A stretch of 64,000 nt of DNA, taken from Himantopus leucocephalus. Taxonomy: Eukaryota > Chordata > Aves > Charadriiformes > Recurvirostridae. This document shows positions 11,063 through 24,200 of this stretch, one piece after another; the first letter of the stretch is position 1; each line of letters begins with the position of its first letter. A program made the translations under genes and the position numbers. The notes under the pieces were generated by a model. The model was not told the origin of the DNA. It searched no databases and worked only from the letters and a program-made list of their open reading frames with translations. Location of the stretch: NCBI GenBank assembly GCA_003993805.1, contig RSEF01000031.1, forward strand, positions 18,639,741-18,703,740, written 5' to 3'.

Positions 11063-13289
11063 ACAGACATACCTCGTCTCCTTCATTCTACATTTGGGGG
11101 GCGTGGGAAAAAGAGACAGTGGGGAGGTGAGGCCATCCATACGTTTTCTCATGATCAGCCAACGCACTGTGGTGTTTGGGGAAGATTTCTAAGACAGGGA
11201 AATTGAGCCAAAAGGCATCATAAAGACATTTGTAAAACACATTTATCCATACTCACTTCTGCACTGTGTCCAGAGCTGAAGCTGAGAGAAGTCCTTAAAA
11301 ATATGTTTACTGTATCAGCTGAAGAAGTTTCTGTGCATGAGGCCATGTGGTGGTGGGTGCAACGACCACATGTGCAGGGAAACTTTTTACATACAGGGAA
11401 ATAATTAGGCCTCCAGCCACCTGACTGGCAAACAGAGGTGAGAGATTTGGCAGGCAAAGTAGAGGAGACTGTATTACCACAGGAACCCAAACTGCACCTT
11501 CCTTTGATTTCCATGCAGTTCTTCATATTCACTGGGAATGTGACAGTGAGTAATGGCTCTTGTAACTCACCTTTGATGTTGGATCAAGCTGCTACACATA
11601 TACTTTTCTAGTGAAGTGCAGAAGTCAAGGTGCTGACATTACTTGATTTTCTTTCAGTTGTAAGATGTATGTTCCCCTGAGGGAATCTTAAAACAGGAAA
11701 TGAAGGGAGCCTTTCATCCCTATGATTGTATATCTTCCCAAAGGCCTGTGCTCAGCGCTGCCCAGGAGCTATAAGAAAAGTCAAATGATTCAAATTTGCT
11801 GTACACACAAAAATGTGCATCTTTTTGAAGGGTTTGTTTCTGAAGTGCAATCAAATTTCTACACGTGAGATAAAAAGGGTTTAGGGGATTAAGGCTCCAC
11901 AAAATCTCACTGCCTGAAAGCCTTTCAAAGTGATGACATGCATGCAATTACAGACTTGGTGTTTACAGAGTCAGGGAAGGTCCCTCCAGCACTCTTATTG
12001 AGACATTGTGCTAGGATCTGGTTACAAACATTCAGCTTCATCCAGACACTTCCCAAATCCCAAGCCCCTATTGCTAAAATGACCTAGGTTTTATAATTGC
12101 AATGTTGTGCTTGCATGTGATGCTGTGACAGGATCACCGCTGGGGCTGAGCTTTTTTTGGAGATCACAAAAGCTGCACAGCAATTCCAAAATGGGTAACC
12201 ATGCTCAGTGTCGCTTCTCAGCTTGATATTGTTTCATTTGTAAGAGCAGCAGAGCTGTTATTCTTCCCCAATAAATGTTGTCTTTTGTACTCCTGCATAT
12301 CTCAGTTTACCACATCCTGGGTGGAGTACCTCAAAAATGATATAAGAAATATTTGTGGTCATAGTATATTGAGATGAAGTAGCAGTAGAGTGAATGAATG
12401 TACCAAGTACACCTTTATAAGGCTAACATGGAACATGAAGATTGCAATGGGCTATTAGCAATACAGAGAACTACCTAAATAGTTCAAGAATTTTACCCAC
12501 TGATAATTTATAAGAGTATTCCTCGTGCCTGAATTTCTGTAGACATCTGTTCTCGGTTACAATGTTGTCTGAGAGCTGCTAGATCTTTTTGTTTTACTCC
12601 TTCTGTCAAATATATGTTTAGGATTTCAGGTTTAAACAAAACCTCTCTCCCAGATTCAGTTTGGATGAACCCTGTAATTTGAAGACAGTTCGCTCTAGCG
12701 CAAGGTTTTCATTTAGCTGATCTAATATCAAAGTTATTCTGCAATTTAGCAAACTTTCTGAGTTATTGTTTATAGGAAAGACCTGTGGCATGGTTCCAGA
12801 GAAAGAGCAGCTAGCTTTGTTGTGATGTCTTCCTCTACTTTGTACCTAAGAAAAACCAATAACTTTTCAGATCCATCTATTCGGGATCCTATTCAGATCC
12901 TCTATTTTACACTTGAAAGAAACTTTAACTTGAAGAATCAAGGTGGGTTTTTTTTAAACAAAAACAATTTCACAGAAATGCTCTCAGCTGCTCGGTGTGC
13001 ATTTCTGACTAGATTTTTCAGAAAAGTGAGCTTTCATTTTGATACGTTTAAAAAAATCCATATGGAACATGCTGAAGTACCTTGAAAGTCCAGTGTAACT
13101 CTGGAATTTGTACTTATTTTCTTTTAATCTATTGTGCATTAGGAATGCTGATCTGGTTTGGGGTAAAACAGGACCAGTTTTGTTCAGTAACTTTACCTCT
13201 TCGCTAAACCTATTCTAAGTAATGAAATTAACAGCATATTGTGTAGACACTGTTCGCTCTGAGAGTGATAAGACCAATGTTTACAGCTG
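11063..13289. other. Unique non-coding sequence, nothing recognised
   Basis: AT-rich sequence without recognisable genes or repeats. The longest open frames (11218-11532 minus, 11720-11947 minus, 12822-13085 plus) have no domain signature and no supporting splice or start context. A short T8 run occurs at 12948-12955. Confidence 0.5.
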
Positions 13290-13852
13290 ATGTCAGGGAA
13301 TGGTATGCTGGGAGGCATATGTTATATGTGTTGTTGTTATACGTATTGCTATAACACCCAAGGGCAGCTCACTTTGTTGCTTGCCCCGTTGGAGGGTCGG
13401 AAGTGGAAAAGTGTAGAAGGGTCCCACCTGCGGGGAGGAGACGACAGGACAGGTGACCCAAAACTGACCAGCAGGGTGTTCCATCCCATCTGCATCATGC
13501 TCAGTATAAAAGCTGAGGGATCAAAAGGTCAGCCCTGTTTCTTCAATGGCCGATGTCTGAGGAGGGCTCTGTCTGTTCATCTGATCCAATCCAGAATCCA
13601 GTTTCAGTCCATCACTGAGTTCAGTCTGGGACTTCCCCAGTGCCAGCTGGTGACGTGATTCTCATCCTGGGAGCTTGATACAGTTTTGTACGTATTTCAT
13701 TATTTTCTTTTAATTTTATTATTAATATTTCATTAAAGTAGTTTAGTTCCTACTAAACGCATAAATCTCTTTTTCCCTCCTCTGCCTCTCTCTCTGAAGA
13801 GAGGTAGGGGGGAGTATCTGTCACTTGCCCAATGGCCTAGGCCATCAGAAAT
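13290..13852 (+). mobile_element. Degraded ERVL-like solo LTR
   Basis: This has the structure of a well-known class of avian ERVL-like LTRs, read on the plus strand. A U3 with GC-rich islands leads into a 'tgttccatcccatctgcatcatgctcag' segment (13478-13505), directly followed by a TATA box (agtataaaag at 13504-13513). Next comes an R/U5 region with an ATTAAA polyadenylation signal near 13732. A pyrimidine-rich U5 then ends in a gagaggtaggggggag segment near 13799-13815. No gag, pol or env frame lies on either side, so it appears to be a solo LTR left by recombination. The 5' and 3' limits are approximate and no target-site duplication was confirmed. Open frames here (13290-13658 plus) are incidental. 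Confidence 0.62.
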
Positions 13853-16800
13853 TTCAGCTTTCATTGGGATGTTTTATACTACTGTACACTTCAATATCAC
13901 TGTGCAAGGTAAAATGGTCATTTTAAATTCTAATTAATCTTTGTCTTCTCAGATAAGGTTTCTGTGACTTTCATTTATGGTGTAATAAAGTTTTCTAATA
14001 GCGTTTTTTCCTCATTGTTTCCATTGTTTCATAGTGCCATTCTCCTCAGTAATGCCCCTCACTTTATTTCACTTCCTCCCAAGTCCTCATTTGCATTTTC
14101 TCCCAACCAAGAGTCTGGTAAAAAGGGACCTACCTTATAAGAGCTTCAGAGTGGCTTGTTCAGTCACAGGCAAGAGCAGAGATGCTCTAGTTCTCCATCC
14201 TTGCTCCACGGTTGTGGCTTCACTACTGCAGTAGCTCAGCACCCCTGGATCTTTAATGCGTTTTGCCTTGTTATAGGCCAGTGCAGAATGGAAACGGCCA
14301 TGTAGCACTTTGTAAATGGCAATGAATTTTATGACTACTGCATGACTGTTTGCTGGAGGGGACTTTGTTTTGGTTTGTTTGCCAAGTAAGAGATTCTTGT
14401 TAGAATGTTTAAGTGTATTTTTATTTTCTTATGGTTTCTTTTCACTTTTTAAAGTGTTGTGTTGTTTTGGTTTTTTTTTTTCTTTTCAAAACAAGTTATT
14501 GTTTTTTATATATTAACTATATATATTTTATAAACAGATCGTGACAGTCTGGAACTTCCCTCTCTCAATGAAATAACGTTTCTTAAGCTAATGGCAGATG
14601 TTTAACAGTCTCTTGGCATTTTCTTTTCTAGGCTATTTTCTTTCTTTCTACGTAAAAAACCTTAGAGCGATGAACTTTGCAATACATAAGGTTTCTGCTC
14701 CTCCTGTAGGACAGAGGGAAACCATTTAGTTCTGACAATCTTAATTTGCATGCATCCTAATTATATTCTTTTTAGTGTTTTACTGTATCACTAGGTTTTT
14801 TGTATTGGCTCTGTTTTGAGATTATTATGGACAAGAAACAGAATGATTGTGAGAAATAAAGATTGTAGAGAGTGACAGCGTGTCCCTAGTGTAAAGTATG
14901 GGACACTTCAGTTGGATAAAGAATTCAGGTACAGCAAGAAGATAAAAAGGACATTGCTGAATCATTTTATTTGGAGCCTGTAATTCAGAGACTAATTTTC
15001 TGGTGTGACACTGGTGTAGCAGCAGTTCTGATGTTACAAGATCAGCAAGGCACCTTAACAAGTAGGACTCCCTTCAGTGAGATGTATATGTCATGCACCT
15101 AAAGGCCAAAGCAGTGGTTGTATCGTAAGAAAACAGTGGAGAGCTATTCCACAAGTGGACTTCCAAATAGGGGTGGTACAAGACTGCCTTTTAAAGCACA
15201 TACCTTTGCCCTAATAGAAAAAATATTCAGCCACTGTGACCATATCTCTCACATGTTATTTCTGTGTGAACACATGGTCACAGCATTTTTCCCCAGTAAA
15301 GGCTTCTGTAACTCCATTTTCCCAGTTATACGTGCTAAAAAAGTGAGGGGTATTTGACAGTGAGAGGTATTAGTTTTTGAGGTATTTGTAAAATCAGAAG
15401 TGTGGACAAAATCTAAGGGTGACTTAGGCTTTCATTGTCTTTTCATTGCTTAGGAAATTTCCTGCAGGTATTTTACAAAACCTTGTCAGAGCTACTGTCA
15501 TTTGCCATTACACAAAAAGAGTATGCCAATGTCCTAGTCCTATTAATTCTTCAATATTTGCTTAACTTTTAATGTGAATAGTACTAGTGACTCTTGTGAA
15601 GTTTTCTTTTACAGGAGAGCTGTGCACATGCAAAAATGATGACAGGATTCATGCCTATGATTATAAATAATCTGTTAATAAAATGAGCATAGGTCTCATT
15701 GCAGTTAGGCCTAGATTACTGATTAATGCTTCTAAGCCCTATCACAATAAAAGACATGGTAACAGACGTCTTTTCATACACCACAGTTTCTCTCACTCAT
15801 CTGAGATGGTAGCTGTGTTTTGCAATATGCAATGAAGAACAGGCATCTTCTTGAGTTCTGCTGCGCTGATGGTAGAAAGAGAATTTCATGTCCTGTCAGA
15901 CCTAAATGTTGTGAACAAAACTATTTCTCTTGGTCTCTGTTGTCACAAAAAAAGCAGAGCGGAGAAGGTGCCGGCTCTCAAGCAGATTAATACTGCTATT
16001 GGCCCTTTATGAGGTTTCACAGCACCGTTATAGCAGTGTGTTTCAGCAGACTGTGTCACCTATGGATCACTGTGTAACCTGTAGTCTTGAGGGATGCTCT
16101 GGCTTCTCCATCTGTGTCTGTCTCATTTCAGTGGCTTTCCCTCCCATGACAGTTAGGCTTACAAGTTTTTAAGGTGTACTGGGTATAAATGTTTGTGGTC
16201 TAGTCTTCATTCTGCCATAGATATTATACTCCGGTCAAGTAATTTCATCTTTATGGAACGTACTGAAAGAATCTGTACATCACATTACTTGTCAGATCTC
16301 TTTGCTTTTGGTCTTCATTAGTTCCTACACATATTTCAATTTCACACAGTACATATTATCATTATTGCAAATAGCTTGTAGAAAATATTAACTCCCTGTA
16401 TAATTTCTTTTTTATATTTATTTTATTAGCCACTTCTCCTCTTTGTTCTCTGTTATCCTTTCTATTAATGGAAGAATAACCCTGTAATATGATTGCTTCT
16501 TGTCTTCTTATCATCGTTAAGAAAGCCTATAAGAAGATTATTTTATATTATATGACATCTTATTGAAGGACACTTGACCTGAAATTAAGCTGTTTGCCTA
16601 GAGAGAACGAACTTTAAGCTGAGAAGTGCAATTCATATCACGCTAAGTTAATTTGATCACCTGCATCCCAAAAGTGACTCTGCCAACCTTTTCTAGAAGC
16701 ACCCAGTTTCAGCCATAAGTCAAACCTGAGAGACAAGTAGGTTTGGTCCCCCAGTTGGACAATGTCAACCTACTATAGTCGCTAAAAGAAAAAAAAAGAA

Positions 16801-19800
16801 GAAAATTTATAGCTGCCTACAGTCTTTACAAAGTAATCAACTCTTGGGTTTTATTGTGCTATGAATCTTCTGCCTTAATTACAATGGAGTTTAGTGAAGA
16901 AGGTTGGAGGTAAAAAGATAAGCAGCAGTGCTGCCTTCCAGATGATACTCAGCAGTTATCATTACGTCGAAGTTTGGCTTTGCCCCATTTGTTCATTGTG
17001 GCCAATACTGAAATTCAAACGTAGTATCTCCATACTAACGTGTTTTGTATTTGACAAACACAGATACCTCTTTATTCCACCTTGTCTTTCCCCGAGATCA
17101 CTGCCAGGCCTATGGGAGTCAGTATTGTTTAGTGAGGAGGAAAATCAGGACCATAAGCTAGGCCACAGGGCTTCTGTTTGACCTTCCTGACCTTTGCCTA
17201 GCCTGCATCTTACTGCCATACTCTGCGGGCACTGCAATATAAGGCTCTGGTCTGGCTTGGACCCTGGTTCACATGTAATCCAAACATTAATAAGTATTAG
17301 TAGAACAGGCTGGTAGAACCCTATTCTCTTTCACAACTTTTTCTGAAATTTCAGTTCTGGAACAAAAAATGAAAACCTTCAAATGTATATGTACTAACAG
17401 AACTGCCTCAAAATACCTGCCCTTGGCTAGCACATGTCAAGTTTTCAGGCTGGTTCTGGTCACTTCTGGTAGGAAATGCCTAGAGGAACCATGACTTCTT
17501 GAACCTTTCTGTGAAAACATTTCTTGCAACTGATAAGTCTCTTCAAAAACAAATTTCACTCTAGTGAAATGGTATGCTTAGTTGAAGATACATTAAGTTG
17601 AAAATGTTCGGACTCTGGCTCCAGTTGTTAGTTCTCTGCAACTGAAAACCAGGGCTTTTTCTGTGCTAGAAGAATGATATGATCTTTGGCTTTTAAAAAC
17701 TTTGTTCTCAAAACTGATGTTTAAATGAGGTAACATCAGTAGGCTTCTTTAAACTTAAACTGTATTCCAGACCTTGGCAATGAAGGTCTACTGCTAATGA
17801 AGAGCTGGGTAAATAACCTTTTCCCAACTCCACCTGAGCTCACTAACTATCTGGAATTTTTCCAGATTTTTTTTCCAGAAATTTTCTGTCTGAAACCTGT
17901 CAACCAGAGCTAAGACAGATGAGTAAGCAGGTGATGTCAAATCTTTTTAAACAGTGCTTGAATTCCTCGGATCGAAGCATTATTACAGCCACTGATCTTT
18001 TTATAGTTATACAGCCTGAAAGCTGTTTTATCCTCTTCGGTGTTTCAGGGTTTCCTTCTGTCATTTTCTTTATGTCCCTAGAATAGACTCTGTAATTTAA
18101 CAAGTTTAGTAAACAGGCTAGTTTTTACTGAGGACTTTGTACATTTATCAAGATATGAGACTAATTCAGATAACCAAGTAATAATGATGCCTGTAAACAG
18201 AAAAAAAGATCCTCTTTTAAATAGTTGTAAATGAGGAAAGGAACTGTAAAGGCTGCTGATGGCCCTGAAACTGATGAAAAAAAAAGAGGAATATTAAATG
18301 TATTTTTTTCTCTTAAGAGAATCTTTCATTTATTTTTTGCAGGTTTTACCAGACTGACACTGAAAACACTAATGCTAATGACATGGACAATGTAAGTAAT
18401 CACCCTGGACCCATTTAATGCATCCGCCTTTGTCTTATCCTTGTAATCAGAACTCACTTGGAGAAATGTATTTAATTAAGAGTGTAAATGGCATGATGCT
18501 ATGCAGTGGGAAGGAAACCATAGCAACAGTAACAACATCATTTACTGCCAAGTTGTAATCAATACAGATATTTCACCTTGTGGTGGGTGGTGAGCAGGTC
18601 TTTAAAACTGTGCAGTTAAATCACGGAGGCATGCACTAATATTTTAGCAATATGGTGAGTGCGTTTTGCACACATCTTTGTTTTCAGGGTTACTGCCTTG
18701 GACCAGAACTTCCTGTTGCCTTCAGTGAATGTTTGGAATACTTTAGGGACTGATGGCCTGATAACTATCAAGTAGTTCGATCTGGGTCACTTGCTTTACT
18801 CACATAAGCTTTCCACTCATTTCAGGTTCAAGTCTACACATACTGAGAAGGGCTTCTGTCTGTATTATTATTATTATTTTCATACATTAAAATTACTAGT
18901 GTTTAATCCTAACATCTTGCAAGAACATATGCTTTTCCATGCTTTGCCATGTATGTGCTTTCCAAATCCATCCTAAACCTCCTGGTTTTTATTATCTTGA
19001 CTAAGCACAATGTCTAGTGCCTGCCACAGTCTGCATAAGACACTATCAGCATAGCGGTGCCTTCAGAGTACGTAGGACAACAACAGTGTTCTTTTAGTTG
19101 GAGGGTGTTCAGACACTTTGAAACAGGCACCCATAGAAAGGTAGAAACATTTTTTCTTAACATCAAACCGTTTACACAGCTACCTATTTTGTACTGTCTG
19201 AATTTATTCTACCTGAAACAGCCTGTCAGATGCAAAGTCCTATGAGGATTCAGTGTTTAGCTGTCACCCCATTTTATCTTCTACATAGCATAAAGACAGG
19301 CAGTAGAATTGTATTGTATTGTTGGTCCATTTTTTTGTTTGTCTTTTGCTGAAATTTTTGGCACTTGTAAGAGGATAGCAAACAATATGAATGGCATTCT
19401 GTTTATGGTGGGAAATCTTTATCAAGTAGGAAGACTTTATATCATTTCCTAGCTATGGTCAGACTTGCATTCCAATCTCTTCTTGCTTGTTTGCTCCACA
19501 CTCAGATCCCCTCAAAACAATCCCTGAAGGCACTGATCTCCACTGGGTTGAGACATTTTCCAGGCACTCACAGTTCTGTTTTTGTGCAAACTGTTAGTGA
19601 CCACAATCTGAACAATGTACCACTTCCTTAAGTGGGACTCAGAATCCAGAGGGGTTAGTCCTACTCTCTAAGTACATAATAAAGGTATAATGCAGGGGAT
19701 CAAAGCTGTATGCTGAAGTTCCTCTTGTAGTCACTGGAAAGAAATTGGTGCCAGCGCAGGTCAGTTTAAAACACTTAAATCCAAAGGCCAAAATTAGACA

Positions 19801-20073
19801 GTATGAGTATCTCCATAAGTATTCCTTACATAATTTTTGAAGTGACGCAGCTGAGCAGAGGTACTTTGAGAATATTAGTACTACTTTTCCAAGTAAAATA
19901 ATCTCTCCACTGTTTTTAATGGTCAATGTATTCCTTATTTTTCATACAGGAGTCTAGCGATTACTGTAGAAAGTTCCCTGGAAAGTGGTGGATTTGGTTT
20001 AAATTACCTTAAGATGGTCAAATCTCCGTTTCTCAGGCCTAAGAGTACCCTAGCCACCAGGCTAGAAGCATCC
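13853..20073. other. Mostly unique non-coding sequence with one tentative exon
   Basis: About 6.2 kb without recognisable repeats beyond short T-rich runs (14470-14482) and a TTA/ATT run at 18866-18880. Open frames (for example 15118-15357, 16894-17181 plus, 19639-19926 minus) are unrecognised and of chance length. The tentative exon at 18343-18391 is listed separately. Confidence 0.45.
18343..18391 (+). other. Tentative coding exon 6 (phase 2 to 0)
   Basis: A 49-base segment with the best-looking splice context in the window: a T-rich tract ending in ttttttgcag at 18342 and a GTAAGT donor at 18392. One frame avoids stops after the first bases. It begins by completing a codon and reads Phe-Tyr-Gln-Thr-Asp-Thr-Glu-Asn-Thr-Asn, then an Asp/Asn-rich end. 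Its phase fits the 31-base segment before it and the terminal segment after it. The product is unrecognised. Confidence 0.25.
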
Positions 20074-20580
20074 CTACCTGCTATCGCTGAACCACTGTGT
20101 AAAAACACAGGCAAGGTTGACTGAGTGTGAGTGAGAGGCACTCCTTACCACCATAGTGAGAAGATGGTCAGGAGGGTGGCAGCCCTGTGCCCAGGCTGAG
20201 CCTTCTCTCCGAATTCCCACTCTGAGGTGGTCCTTGATGAAGTCAGAAACAGCAGACCCTTTGGGGCCCAGACTGCGCAGGCAGGTCCAGTTTGCAGGAG
20301 ATTTTGGTGATTTGAAGAGGAAAGCCAAGAATTTTAAAATTATCTGGGGACATTTAAAATCATGGGAGAAGGGGGAGAAGTTACTGGCTGATGCAGCTGG
20401 GCCAGTGGGCTGCAGCCCTGTACTCAGGGCCCAGCCCGCTCTGGGGTCAGGGCCAGGGTCATGCAGGACATCTGGGGCTCTCCTTGATAGGTGGTGTGCC
20501 GCTGGAGAGCAGGAAGTGCACTCTCCTGGAAATTTGCTCAATAAGCAAGTGAAAGTATACTGGAGATTGCTTTAAGACGC
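20074..20580. other. GC-rich island open on both strands, identity unknown
   Basis: A sharply GC-richer stretch within AT-rich surroundings. Long overlapping open frames run on both strands, 20156-20575 plus (139 codons) and 20074-20541 minus (155 codons). Neither begins with ATG; the upstream-most starts are GTG and TTG. The translations are rich in Gly, Ser, Pro and Ala and I recognise no domain. It could be an unrecognised transposable element remnant, an old retroviral piece or a lineage-specific insertion. I do not call it a gene. Confidence 0.35.
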
Positions 20581-20657
20581 AAGAATTTGAATTTTGAACA
20601 GCAAATGCCTTAGTAAACAAAATTAGCTAATATTTTCCTAAACAGAAGTCTAAGCCT

Positions 20658-20692
20658 TTCAATTCACATTCACATTCAAATTCACATTCATA
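20658..20692. repeat. Short tandem repeat of a TTCACA-like hexamer
   Basis: About five imperfect copies of the hexamer ttcaca/ttcaaa in a row, downstream of the GC-rich island. It is too short to have an evident role. Confidence 0.6.
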
Positions 20693-20851
20693 GCAATGTA
20701 GTAGTTGTATCTGGTGAGATTACAGTATGAAATAAAAGACAAAAATGAAACAAAAAAGAACTGTGCAGGACAGAACAGAGTTGGAACCTAGCACTGTTTT
20801 TTAAGTCAGCCCTGGTGATAGAGGTAATTCTTTGAATTGTTTCACTATTAG

Positions 20852-21136
20852 GTTGACCAAAATTGCTTTAGAAAGAGCATGGGAGGACTCATTCCTAGAT
20901 GCATTCCTATTCCAAGGCAAATAGAGAAAATATTATTGATAAAAGCTTCCCAAAAAGCTAACAATAAAGAAATCACTGCCAAAAGGAATGAACAGCAGTT
21001 AACTACAGTCAAGGAAGCCACACATACTTTATGTACTCTTTCAGAAGAGTCTGCTTGCTTAGACACAAGTCCTCAGAGTTTGCATTTGTTACAAACATAC
21101 CTGATGGACAATGGGGAGATAATGAAATCTGTTTAA
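20852..21136 (+). other. Tentative terminal coding exon 7 with stop codon
   Basis: 94 codons followed by TAA (21134-21136), entered through an acceptor AG at 20850-20851 with a moderate T-rich tract. The frame is closed by an in-frame TAG exactly at the acceptor, so the open stretch begins at the splice site. The translation is rich in Lys, Glu, Gln, Asn and Thr, with a helical-looking Arg-Gln-Ile-Glu-Lys-Ile-Leu-Leu-Ile-Lys stretch and no recognised domain. With the six upstream segments it would give 747 bases, 248 codons plus stop, all phases compatible, starting without a defined first exon. An AATAAA follows 70 bases later. Frames this long are not rare by chance in this window. Confidence 0.25.
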
Positions 21137-21205
21137 GATAGCAAAACTTAATACAAAGGCATTAATATGCTAGGTAAATTTTCCATTCTGTATACTAGCT
21201 TAAGT

Positions 21206-21211
21206 AATAAA
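21206..21211 (+). promoter_or_regulatory. AATAAA polyadenylation signal candidate
   Basis: A canonical hexamer 70 bases after the stop codon of the tentative terminal exon. The hexamer is frequent in AT-rich DNA, so it supports the model only weakly. Confidence 0.2.
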
Positions 21212-24200
21212 TTAATCTGTGTAACAGTTAAAAGTTCCAGTTGTGCATATAAGGAAAATAAGGATAAATTACACAAGAAAACTTCCGACACAGATTGAAT
21301 TACATTTCTTGGGCTTTCTGAAAGTTAGCTTTCTAATGCAAAATCTCTCAGCTAACACTAAAAAACAAACATAGCTTCCTCCCATCCCTCCCCTAAAACC
21401 AGCCCAAATTACTTTCCCGTTAGTCATATGTTTACTGTGGCATTTTTCATAAAACAAATATAAAAGCAATTAATAGGATTGGTAAGAGCAGACATTATTA
21501 GAATCCTCCATTTGTCATTAGCTTGCTGTTCTTCATGGCACAGCAGCTGTGTTTTCTATTTACTTTTTACTTTAAGTACTTTAGGGTTTTTTAAGATTGA
21601 ATATATTTCTCAAACTGGTTTGAAACCATTCTCAAGTTTTTTTCAGAGAATAATTCTTATGCTGCGGATCACGTGCAACTCTGTTTGTATCTCTCACTTA
21701 AACAATCCACCATTTTCCTCTGTTCAGGAATTGGATGGGTAGTCAACATAACGCACAAAGCTATCTATAACACTATTCATGAAAGAAGTGAGAGCAATAG
21801 CAATCCTTTTGAAAGGAACACAAAATTTTAAAGGAATAGTTGCAAAATATTCTGCCTAGCTGTAGTATTTACAAAAAGTGTCACAGAAATGTGCATCTAT
21901 CAGTATTCTGTAGCCACTGTAGGGTTTAAAGAATTTTTTTTAACCAACAGCACAGGAACATGGTACTTTTAACCTTTTGATCCTGACTACATTAAACACA
22001 TAGAGATCTTTGGGTATCTGCAGACATAGTAGGGAATCACATGGTTCCTTTCAAAGCTAATGGGAACTGAAAACATTTGGCTTCTCACATGTCACATCCC
22101 AGTGCCATCCCACACCAAATTAAAATCTCATTCACTTTGAAAACATTGCTAATTACTAAATGTTAGGGAACCTGACATAAAAAAACCCTGACGGTGAACT
22201 TTAAGAGTCTCCTGAAAGGTCATTTTGGATCAGTGCTTATCTAAAACTCTCTAGTTTATTTTGGCTTTCACCCATTAATAGAATACATTAGACTAATAGC
22301 CACTCTGGATCAGAAACATGAACCTGGAGATCACACAGGAGCGTAATTTTAAGATTTTCCTTTTATTTTCTCCTTTCATTTCATTGTGCTAACAGTACAG
22401 AAAGTATGCTCTCTGGCTATGTTCTATCAGCTCATCTTCTGATCCTGACATGAAAAAGTCGAGTTCAGAAAAATGGAAGTTAACAATTTCATACAAATGT
22501 ACTGCACTCTCTCAGAACCCCTAAAAGGTATTGTTCTGTTTCACCATGGACAATGGTTCATATTGATTCTTCTTTTTTCCTGATCCAGAATTTTCTAAGA
22601 CATCTCTAAACATCTCTAAGATATTTAATCCACCTGCTGGGTGGCAGTGAATACAGACAAGCAATGGAAGCAGAACAGACATGGTTTGATTTATGCATTT
22701 TATGTATTCCTTTGAATTTATGCTAATGTGTCAGAGTATTGCCCCCAAAGGAGAATCATTATGATATCCTGAGAGATAGCTGGATACTGCACTCAGATTT
22801 GGATCTTGTCATGAGTAATCTTCACTTTAATGAGTGTACTTATAGGTATATTAGAAACAATTTATCATCTCAGAAATCAATGAAGGAACTTACAAAAGAA
22901 GCTAAAGCAAATTTTTGCTGCCCAGTGCCCTAACATATTTTCCAGTAATTAAAGGAAATAAAAATTTTCCATTAAGGACAGCAGGATCTTGTAACATAAA
23001 GGAATAAACTTCACTTTATGAAACTGAGTTGAGGAGGTTGGTAAATGACTTACAATCAAAACTTCGAAAAAGGTGTCGTTTTCAAAATGATTAAAGGCTG
23101 TTGCTTTCCTAGAACTCTCCCCAGAGGGACAAGAGGTCACTTAAGAGGATGGCTTATTTTATTCCCATCTCTTTGCAGTTGTATGAGGTGGGTAACGTTA
23201 GCATCCCTGCTGCTTAATTCCTCCATTCCCCAAGACTCAGAGGAAAGACCTACGCACTTCGGGTTTTACTGAACTGACTTTCCTGCAGGAGATTGGAAGG
23301 ATTAGGGAAGTTAAGAAAGAAAATGGGATTATGGTTTAGTGGCTGGACATAAGGGTGGCAGAGACTGAGAGTTCTGTGTCAGCCTGCTGCACAGCCTCCT
23401 GGTGAGCCAGCTGGGCCAGCGTGCTGCAGTCTGCCAGCTGGGGCTCAGAGCGCAGAAGACATCACTGTGTTCAAGCATGCCTCTGAGAGCTGAAGTAGCT
23501 TGTTTAAAATGTGCTTTTTCATAAGTTCCTGCTTGCATGTGGTTTTACATTCATGATTTTTGTGGCTATTTCAAAATCCTTAAAACCAGATTCTCAGCAA
23601 GGTTGATAATCCTTATTTCTCAGTGTGGATGCCAAATGGATACTGCATTTCCTGCAGTGTAATGTTTGGAGAGAATGACAACCCTATGATTAGTCTCACC
23701 GAATAAATTCAATTTTTAATAGAGGTACTGGATCCAGCAGGTCAGCCTAGTCAATTCACATAAGCAACCTTTGAATCAAATGAAATCAGAAAACACAGGC
23801 AGTATTCAGAAAAGTCAAGCAAGGGTTCATAGTATCTAAGCCACTAAGTTGTAATACATGTTCAGAACCAGAAACATTTTAGGTCTTTATGAGCTCTTAG
23901 TTCTGAATGCAGGGTTATCAGTTTCAGGCTCGCTGTTGTCTGTAGATCACCCTCCTGTGTGCCTTTAATAAGCATTTTAAAACACTTCAGCATATAGAGA
24001 TAAAAGGTTTTCTTGATTCCTGGAAAACATGGGGTTTTGGACGACTTCTACTTTAAACTGTGTTCTCAGCATTGCTTTCAAATATGCCTTGCATGAGACT
24101 GGAACTGAGCTGTTGTGCACAGTGAACAGGTTATGCAAGAGCACCCCCTGGATAAAGCAAAAAGTGAAATCATTTCCTCCTCATCATTCTTACAGGTTAT

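Noticed and set aside
22735..22933. Open segment ending in a stop with an AATAAA shortly after, as an alternative terminal exon
   Set aside because: The acceptor tract is weak, it competes with the segment at 20852-21136, and the hexamer is common in this AT-rich stretch.
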